64,000 bases of DNA from an uncultured Pirellulaceae bacterium (GTDB lineage Bacteria > Planctomycetota > Planctomycetia > Pirellulales > Pirellulaceae). The position numbers and the translations under genes were made by a program. Location: assembly GCA_938036435.1 (NCBI GenBank), contig CALHPU010000064.1:27007-91006 (forward strand), given 5' to 3'. Under the pieces are notes generated by a model, which had not been told where the DNA came from, made no database searches, and worked only from the letters and a program-made list of their open reading frames with translations. Below, one piece after another: positions 1 to 6,997 of this stretch; position 1 is the stretch's first letter, and each line of letters opens with the position of its first letter.

Positions 1-1695
1 CAAGTTTAAGCATTGGTCGTACTTTTCTAGCTGTTCGATCATGGCAGCCGATACGGGGCGCGGAAATAATTCGTAGACATCCATCGGCGTACTGATTCCG
101 GCAAGCGCTGTCCGACAAACTCTTCGACCGACATAAAACTCTTTGACTTGGTTGGCCACCGATTCTGAAACTAGGATAGGCAATCCAATGCCTTTGGTTG
201 CCGATTCTAGGCGGCTGGCAATGTTAACGGTCGATCCGCTGGGACCGTATTTTAAGCGACTGGTGCTTCCTGAGTTACCGACTTGGGCTACGCCAGTGTG
301 AATGCCGACTCCAACACGCAGACGTTGTTGCAGGCGGTGAGCCCATACTTCATTCAGTTCCGGTAGACAGGCAAGTAGGTCTTCGGCGGCGCGACACGCC
401 AAAAGAACGTGGTCGGGTTGCTCGATCGGAGCGTTCCAAAATGCAGACAGCCCATCGCCAAAGTAGTCGATAATGACACCGTCGTGGCGTGCAACGATTT
501 CAGAGAATTGATCCATCACGTCGGTTAGTAGTTGATAGGTGACTTTTGGCCCGGCATGATCACTGATCGTAGAAAAGCTCCTCAGGTCGACAAACAAAAC
601 GGTAACATCTGTTGTGCGACCCTCGAGAATAACAGGGTTAGCTTCCAAGTGGCGGACAACTTTTGGCGAGAACGCTTGTTCTAGCAAAACGCGCGAGCGC
701 GTTGCTTCGGCCTCTTTTTCCAAACGCGTCATTGCCGAGAGAATGGAATTTGCAATGAGTTGAACAAACTGCGCCTCCAACGTGCGAGCACCAATGCGAT
801 TGTTGTTGTGCCGCTGTCCGCGGAATCCGTAGACCACCGCAATTACTTCCCCGTGGTGATTGAATACTGGACTGACAACCGCTGTCTCCCACGATTGCGA
901 TTCTGCTGATGCAGTGAGTTGGGAGCTGTCATGGAAAAGTGTGACACCTTGTTCTACCGCGCGTTGCACAAGATCGGCTCGGAACCGAATAGGACTGTCT
1001 GAAAACGGAATATGACTGGCAACGATTTTCCACTTTAGGAGGGACGATGTGCTAGGGGAACCCACGCTGTTGGTCTGTATGTTTCCATGAGGTAGCAGAA
1101 TGAAACTGCCGTCCAGTCCGCCTGGATTGAATATCGCCCGAGCCGCCTCTTTGAAGAATGCGTGGCTGCCGGCGACTGACTTCTGCAACTCACCGATGGT
1201 CTCCAACCAAGCGGCCAACGTTGAAGGAGCCGGGGAAATTTCGACCGCCTCGCTGATCCCTTTTACTTCCGCAGGCGAATCGCCTTGGGGAGGCAGGTAG
1301 TTCAAAGATTCATCGATGTTGGCTTTCGCAGTAACTTCGAATATCTGAACGCGCGTGTCACCAATCGATAATTTAAGTGGTAGCATCGCGCGATGGGGTT
1401 GGTTGCGATGCAAACGCGATCCGCTGTCCAGTACGATCGACTGACCAAGATTGACGATCTCGACCTCAAGTCCAGCAGGCTGTTCCGTGAAAGTCAGCTG
1501 ACAGTGCAACGCGCTGACGTTGCTGTCTCCTTCAATCATGGCATCGCAATTTGAATCAGTGCCGATGGTAATTTTGTCCTGAACAAGGACAACTTGCTGG
1601 TGCTGCGCGGAGTTGTAGGTTGCGACGCCAACATGCAACGCCGGCAAACTGCTGGCTGCAGAATCAGTTCTATTAGCTGAATTTTCTTTGGCCAT
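1..1695 (-). CDS. Class III adenylate/guanylate cyclase with N-terminal FHA-like domain and GAF-like middle region (truncated at window edge)
   Basis: Manual minus-strand translation from ATG at 1695: MAKENSANRTDSAASSLPALHVG...; FHA-like KITIGTDSNCDAMIEGDSNVSALHCQL; cyclase motifs TVLFVDLRSFSTI, IDYFGDGLSAFWNAP, VGNSGSTSRLKYGPSGSTVNIASRLE. Runs off the left edge. Confidence 0.85.
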   Translation of the reverse strand, partial: MAKENSANRTDSAASSLPALHVGVATYNSAQHQQVVLVQDKITIGTDSNCDAMIEGDSNVSALHCQLTFTEQPAGLEVEIVNLGQSIVLDSGSRLHRNQPHRAMLPLKLSIGDTRVQIFEVTAKANIDESLNYLPPQGDSPAEVKGISEAVEISPAPSTLAAWLETIGELQKSVAGSHAFFKEAARAIFNPGGLDGSFILLPHGNIQTNSVGSPSTSSLLKWKIVASHIPFSDSPIRFRADLVQRAVEQGVTLFHDSSQLTASAESQSWETAVVSPVFNHHGEVIAVVYGFRGQRHNNNRIGARTLEAQFVQLIANSILSAMTRLEKEAEATRSRVLLEQAFSPKVVRHLEANPVILEGRTTDVTVLFVDLRSFSTISDHAGPKVTYQLLTDVMDQFSEIVARHDGVIIDYFGDGLSAFWNAPIEQPDHVLLACRAAEDLLACLPELNEVWAHRLQQRLRVGVGIHTGVAQVGNSGSTSRLKYGPSGSTVNIASRLESATKGIGLPILVSESVANQVKEFYVGRRVCRTALAGISTPMDVYELFPRPVSAAMIEQLEKYDQCLNL

Positions 1696-1911
1696 GTCTG
1701 GGTTCGGGGGTGTTAAAGAAATCGGGTTATAGGGACCCTGCCGAGGGGTGAAGAAGTGTAGGTCGCGAATGTGAGGCAACCCTGCAAATCCCTAAAGGAA
1801 GCTTTGGTCTTTGGACGAAACCTCCATCACTGCGCCGAATATGCGGCCACCAAACCGGTCCGGTTGTACGGATTGATTGTCCTGTGTTGGAAAGAGGGAT
1901 CGAAAGGAATT

Positions 1912-3282
1912 ATGGCCTCCAGTCAATCACTGTTTCTTCTTCTAGGAGTGGCCTTATGCGCGGTCGTTCTAATTCAGCTGGCTCTTTGGGCCGCCCAGTC
2001 GCTGTCAATGCTCGCTCACAACCGCCGGCAGTTTGACCTTTCACGAAAATTAATGCTGCAACAGATTGATAGCATCATTGAAAAGCGCGTTGTACTTTCG
2101 GATTCAGTCGCTCAGGACGTCGTAGATTCGGTCCACAAACAGAAGAATAGCGTTTCCGAAGATGGTTCGTGGTCTGGCTATCGTAGTTTTACCGTCGCGC
2201 GCGTTGCGAAAGAAACCGACAGCGTTACCTCGTTGTATTTGGTTCCTGAGGATGGGAAACCCATAGCCGACTTCCGTCCGGGGCAGCACCTGACGTTGCG
2301 ACTGAGAGTGCCGGGGAGGGCCAAGCCGGTAATAAGGTGCTACTCACTGTCCTCTGGATCAACATCTGACTCCGCAAATGGAATCGGCGACCCGTGCTAT
2401 AGAATTTCGGTCAAAGCGCTGGTGACACAATCATCATCCACCGACACTGCGCCCGCCTCGGTTTACCATGGGCTGGCCAGCACATTCATCAACCAATCGA
2501 TCTGTGCCGGGGACCGAATCGAGGTCAAAGCTCCCGCCGGCCAATTTTGGTTGGACGAAGATTCGCCGGTGCCGGTGGTGTTGTTGGCCGGTGGAATTGG
2601 TATCACTCCGATGATCAGCATGCTTGAACGCATACAGGCGACAGGCGCCCAGCGTAGCGCGGTTCTGTTTTATGGAGTCACCAACAGCCGAGAGCATGCG
2701 TTTGAGAATCATTTGCGCAGTATTGCCGCCGTGATGCAAAACGTACATGTGATCACTTGTTACTCACGTCCACTTCCCAGCGATGTCCCGAACGAGCAGT
2801 TTCAGGCACATGGTTTTGTATCTATTGACTTACTGAAACAGGTTCTGCCAAATAATCACTACCAATTCTACATGTGCGGCCCGCCGCCGTTCATGGAGTC
2901 ACTGTACCAAGGATTGGTGGACTGGCAGGTTCCAGAAAGTCGGATTAACTACGAAGCCTTTGGCCCCGCATCGATTGGGACCAAGAACACCGAAGAAGCA
3001 TCGGCTGTTGCATCGGGCAATGCTCAGGTCGATCCTGTCTCGTTTGTGCGGTCGGGCAAAACAGTCTTATGGACCGCCGAAGAAAATTCTCTGCTTGAGC
3101 TGGCTGAAGCCAACGGCATCTTTCCTGAAAGTGGTTGTCGCGCTGGTAGTTGTGGCAGCTGCGAAACGGGATTGGTCAGTGGTGAGGTCACCTATGCACC
3201 AGGGCACAAGCCAGACTGCGGTCCAAGTAAGTGCTTACTGTGTATTGCAAGTCCCAACGGTCCTGTCGAATTGGAACTTTAA
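1912..3282 (+). CDS. Membrane-anchored FAD/NAD(P)-binding oxidoreductase with C-terminal 2Fe-2S ferredoxin domain
   Basis: N-terminal TM (MASSQSLFLLLGVALCAVVLIQLALWA), FNR motifs RCYSLSSG and LLAGGIGITPMISML, MCGPPPFM, and 2Fe-2S CRAGSCGSCETGLVSGEV. The ORF opens at 1771; ATG at 1912 looks like the better start. Confidence 0.85.
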   Translation: MASSQSLFLLLGVALCAVVLIQLALWAAQSLSMLAHNRRQFDLSRKLMLQQIDSIIEKRVVLSDSVAQDVVDSVHKQKNSVSEDGSWSGYRSFTVARVAKETDSVTSLYLVPEDGKPIADFRPGQHLTLRLRVPGRAKPVIRCYSLSSGSTSDSANGIGDPCYRISVKALVTQSSSTDTAPASVYHGLASTFINQSICAGDRIEVKAPAGQFWLDEDSPVPVVLLAGGIGITPMISMLERIQATGAQRSAVLFYGVTNSREHAFENHLRSIAAVMQNVHVITCYSRPLPSDVPNEQFQAHGFVSIDLLKQVLPNNHYQFYMCGPPPFMESLYQGLVDWQVPESRINYEAFGPASIGTKNTEEASAVASGNAQVDPVSFVRSGKTVLWTAEENSLLELAEANGIFPESGCRAGSCGSCETGLVSGEVTYAPGHKPDCGPSKCLLCIASPNGPVELEL

Positions 3283-3284
3283 AC

Positions 3285-4328
3285 ATGAAGCGCCTTCTGA
3301 AAAACGAAAATTGGATTGCCCTGCACTGCTCGAAGTTCGGTATTGTCTTGTTCGGCGGCATCTTCTGCGCGGTGTTGCTGCTTGCGGAGTGCGCGTTAGC
3401 GCAGCCGCCCCAGTGCGACCCCGACAAAGTGCTGACGTGGGAGTCCTGCGCGAAATGCCATGCGAACGAGGTTAGTGTGTGGAAGCAGACGCCTCATCAT
3501 CAGACGTTTGACGAGTTAAGCCGCGATCCGCGTGCCAGTGAGATTTGTCAGAAGATGGGGCTGCGATCGGTTAAACGTAGCGATGTTTGTATCAATTGCC
3601 ACTTCACGCTCAAAACAAAGGGCGAGAAGCAAAAACCTGTTTCAGGAATCTCCTGCGAATCGTGCCACGGGGCGGCAGCTGACTGGATCGAGGAGCACAA
3701 TGATTACGGGGGTAACGCCGCTACTAAGGAGAGTGAGACTGAGGAGCATCGCGATCAGCGACTGGCAAACAGCACCGCATACGGGATGCGAAACACTCGG
3801 GATCTGTACTTGATCGCCAGCAGTTGTTTCCACTGCCATACCGTCCCCAACGAAGAACTAGTTAACGTCGGCGGGCATAAAGCCGGCAGTGATGATTTCG
3901 AATTGGTGCGGTGGTCACAAGGAAGAGTCCGGCACAACTTTCTACGCACCGACGGGCAGTCAAACGCTATCTCTCCGATTGAACGTTTGCGTGTCATGTA
4001 CGTAGTTGGGATGATCGCGGATTTGGAGTTTAGCACGCGTGCTACTGCGGAAGCCACCGAGAAATCGACTTACGGGCTGGCCGTTGCAAGCCGGGCCGCA
4101 CGGACGGCTCAAAAACTGATGGAGCTGAACAAGGTGGTTCAGATCGAGGAGGTGGACGCGGTTTTAAACGCTTTCTCGAGCGCCAGTTTGAGTACAAATA
4201 ATCAAGAACAATTGTTGGAGATTGCTGACCTGATTCGCCAATCTGGTCAGGAGTTTGCGGTCAACGCTGATGGAGAGGATCTACAGGCTGTTGACTCGTT
4301 TTTGCCAAATGAGAGGGAGTATAAGTAA
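3285..4328 (+). CDS. Secreted tetraheme cytochrome c (cytochrome c554-like)
   Basis: Signal-like N-terminus, four CXXCH motifs (CAKCH, CINCH, CESCH, CFHCH). ATG at 3285 directly follows the upstream CDS. Confidence 0.85.
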   Translation: MKRLLKNENWIALHCSKFGIVLFGGIFCAVLLLAECALAQPPQCDPDKVLTWESCAKCHANEVSVWKQTPHHQTFDELSRDPRASEICQKMGLRSVKRSDVCINCHFTLKTKGEKQKPVSGISCESCHGAAADWIEEHNDYGGNAATKESETEEHRDQRLANSTAYGMRNTRDLYLIASSCFHCHTVPNEELVNVGGHKAGSDDFELVRWSQGRVRHNFLRTDGQSNAISPIERLRVMYVVGMIADLEFSTRATAEATEKSTYGLAVASRAARTAQKLMELNKVVQIEEVDAVLNAFSSASLSTNNQEQLLEIADLIRQSGQEFAVNADGEDLQAVDSFLPNEREYK

Positions 4329-4422
4329 GTACAGAGTACAGAGTACAGAGTACAGAGTACAGAGTACTGGGTACTGGGTACTGGGTACTCAACCCCGAAC
4401 CCCGCCGAACCCCGAACCCCGA
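4328..4422. repeat. Heptamer tandem repeats (AGTACAG)n, (TGGGTAC)n, then (AACCCCG)n
   Basis: agtacagagtacagagtacagagtacagagtactgggtactgggtactgggtactcaaccccgaaccccgccgaaccccgaaccccg; period 7 throughout, starting at the stop codon of the tetraheme gene. Confidence 0.95.
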
Positions 4423-4521
4423 TAAACTACCCTGAAAACATCTTCCTCCACGATCGATCGACCGCAACGTTGGGACCAACCACTGGATCCTGATCAGACT
4501 CCCGGTCAACTTGCGGAGCTA

Positions 4522-6153
4522 TTGCGAACGGAACCTTTCGCTTCGATGGACCGCAGTTCGTTCTCCCGCCGAGTTTCGTTAGAGGGGATTCTCAAAAACG
4601 ACTGCCGCATTCACGACTACAAAAAAGGCGACATTGTTGTCCGAGAGGGAGACTATGGTAGCAGCGCTTTTCTAATCCTTTCCGGCGAGGCGCTAGTTTC
4701 GTTAGTGAAGTTGCCTGATGCGATTCTTGGCCGCGGTGAGAAGAGGGGTAAAAGTTGGCTGCGTTCCATCGCGCAGCTTTGGACGAATTCCTCCTACCCA
4801 GAATCGCGCGATTACCGGCCATCGACAAAGTCCACAAAATCTACTGGTATCCGAACCGACGGTGACGAAACGCAAGTGTTCCTGCACGACATCCCACGGG
4901 TCATTCCCGTTGGGAAATCGGTTGCCTTGGGAACCGGGGAAATCTTCGGAGAATTATCCGCGTTAACCCGCACACCTCGTTCGGCGACGGTGGTCGCTAA
5001 CGTCGAGACTCGCGTTTTGGAAATTCGCTGGCAGGGATTTCGCGAACTGCTAAAAAGCGCACCGCAATTGAAGGCTCACGTCGAATCGCTCTACCGTCAG
5101 AACAGCCTGAAAGCTCATTTGCGGGAGATAGACTTATTAAAGCACTTGTCCTCCGATGTTCTAGACGCAGTTGCCAATGAAACTCAGTTCGAATCCTACG
5201 GCAGTTTCCAATGGAACCAGCAGTTCAAATCAACTTCACAGCAAGATATTTCCAATCGGATACTCGCAGAGCCGCTGATCGCCGAGGAAGGCTGCTATGT
5301 CGATGGACTGGTGCTGATCAGAAATGGATTCGCCCGACTCAGCCGTTCTCACGGTGATGGTCATCAAACCATTGCGTATCTCGGTAAGGGGCAGGTGTCC
5401 GGTTTTCGTGAGCTTTGCCACAACTGGAAGACAGGCGAGCAGCGACCTTGGATGCTTTCCCTTCGCGCGGTCGGCTACGTGGACGTGCTGAAGATTCCAG
5501 TATCGGTGGTCGAGCGGCTGGTATTGCCGAATGTACCGGTGCAGCATCTGCCCGATCCACTACCGACAGCTGATTCAAACAAAGCGAATCGTCGAACTGG
5601 AACTCGTCAACGTTCAATCGACAGGAATTTGATGGAGTTTTTGGTCGATAAACGTCACGTCAACGGCACCGAAGCGATGGTGATCGACTTGGACCGCTGC
5701 ACGCGTTGCGACGATTGTGTGAGGGCTTGCGCGTCGACCCACAACAACAATCCGCGATTTATCCGTCATGGTGAGAAGCACGACCATTGGATGTTTGCAA
5801 CCGCTTGTATGCACTGCCTTGATCCGGTCTGCATGATTGGTTGCCCCACCGGAGCAATCGGACGCACTGAAGAATCTGGACTCGTCACGATCAACGATGA
5901 AACTTGCATCGGATGTTCAACGTGTGCCAACAGTTGTCCCTATCAGAACATCCGCATGGTTGAAATTAACGATCGAAATGGTCTGCCAATTCTCAGTAAC
6001 GAAACCCAGTCACCCATCATGAAAGCGACCAAGTGCGATCTGTGTGCCGATCAGATCACAGGCCCCGCATGCCAAAACGCATGTCCTCATGACGCGCTGG
6101 TAAGGATTGATTTGACAACGCCCGACGCAATGCAAGCTTGGACAGATCGGTAG
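4522..6153 (+). CDS. Cyclic nucleotide-binding (two domains) fused to 4x[4Fe-4S] polyferredoxin domain
   Basis: cNMP-binding-like segments (IHDYKKGDIVVREGDYGSSAFLILSGEALVSL; GEIFGELSALTRTPRSATVVA) and a second CNB-like segment near aa 230-330; cysteine motifs CTRCDDCVRAC, CMHCLDPVCMIGCP, CIGCSTCANSCP, CDLC...CQNACP (NrfC/HycB-like). The frame is open upstream to 4426, so the start is uncertain. Confidence 0.85.
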   Translation: MRTEPFASMDRSSFSRRVSLEGILKNDCRIHDYKKGDIVVREGDYGSSAFLILSGEALVSLVKLPDAILGRGEKRGKSWLRSIAQLWTNSSYPESRDYRPSTKSTKSTGIRTDGDETQVFLHDIPRVIPVGKSVALGTGEIFGELSALTRTPRSATVVANVETRVLEIRWQGFRELLKSAPQLKAHVESLYRQNSLKAHLREIDLLKHLSSDVLDAVANETQFESYGSFQWNQQFKSTSQQDISNRILAEPLIAEEGCYVDGLVLIRNGFARLSRSHGDGHQTIAYLGKGQVSGFRELCHNWKTGEQRPWMLSLRAVGYVDVLKIPVSVVERLVLPNVPVQHLPDPLPTADSNKANRRTGTRQRSIDRNLMEFLVDKRHVNGTEAMVIDLDRCTRCDDCVRACASTHNNNPRFIRHGEKHDHWMFATACMHCLDPVCMIGCPTGAIGRTEESGLVTINDETCIGCSTCANSCPYQNIRMVEINDRNGLPILSNETQSPIMKATKCDLCADQITGPACQNACPHDALVRIDLTTPDAMQAWTDR

Positions 6154-6157
6154 GCTC

Positions 6158-6997
6158 ATGGCTGGTAAATCTCAAAAACAATTCAGCTTTTTTGAACGTC
6201 GCATCGTTTTTGCGATGGCCGCCTTGGGCGCGACTGTTCTGGTTGCACTGTGGGTCTGGCTGCAGAATGGCAAACTTCAACACGGAAGTTTTACCTCAGG
6301 GTACGTGCTACTGGGCAGCTTGTTTTTTCTGACGATGTTGGGGATGCGAAAGCGCCTAACATTCATCCCTGCCATCGGTTCGGCCAGTTTTTGGATGCAG
6401 TTGCACATCTATGTCGGCCTAGCGTCTTTTGCGATTTTCGCGATCCACGTCGGGCCGCGCATCCCCGATGGCGGACTGGAGATCTTTTTAGCCGCGCTAT
6501 ACTTGGTGGTGGCCTTTAGTGGCGTTTACGGTTTATACGTCACGCGTTTGGTACCTCGAAAGCTGAGCGCGATTAACGAAGAAGTTATCTTTGAGCGAAT
6601 ACCGTCGATGCGTAACCAGATCGCACTTGCCGCTCGCGAGATGGTGCTTGAGGCATGCGCGAATTCCGAAGTGTTGGCGAAGTTCTACGTTCGACGATTG
6701 GCCGCATATTTTGAGCGGCCTCGCAGCCTAGCGTATGCGATCAATCCTACAGGTCGAACTCGCAGGCAATTGATCGGTGAAATTGAGGAACTGGATCGGT
6801 TTCTGGCCGAAGATCAGCGGAGCGTCAGCAGAAAGTTGGCGGTTTTGATTCGCAAGAAAGACGACCTAGATTTTCATCAGGCGATGCAGGGACGGCTAAA
6901 AGTCTGGCTGTTTGTGCATATTGGAATGACATACAGCCTGCTACTGGTGGCGATCGTTCACGGCATTCTGGCCCATGCGTTTGGCGGGGGGCTATGA
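6158..6997 (+). CDS. Integral membrane protein, probable b-type diheme electron-transfer subunit
   Basis: Multiple TM segments; two H-X13-H pairs (LHIYVGLASFAIFAIHVG and FVHIGMTYSLLLVAIVHG), the spacing used for bis-heme b ligation. Confidence 0.7.
   Translation: MAGKSQKQFSFFERRIVFAMAALGATVLVALWVWLQNGKLQHGSFTSGYVLLGSLFFLTMLGMRKRLTFIPAIGSASFWMQLHIYVGLASFAIFAIHVGPRIPDGGLEIFLAALYLVVAFSGVYGLYVTRLVPRKLSAINEEVIFERIPSMRNQIALAAREMVLEACANSEVLAKFYVRRLAAYFERPRSLAYAINPTGRTRRQLIGEIEELDRFLAEDQRSVSRKLAVLIRKKDDLDFHQAMQGRLKVWLFVHIGMTYSLLLVAIVHGILAHAFGGGL

Noticed and set aside
4328-4422. Tandem repeats considered as CRISPR or iterons
   Set aside because: Period is 7 bp with no spacers, and no replication gene is adjacent.
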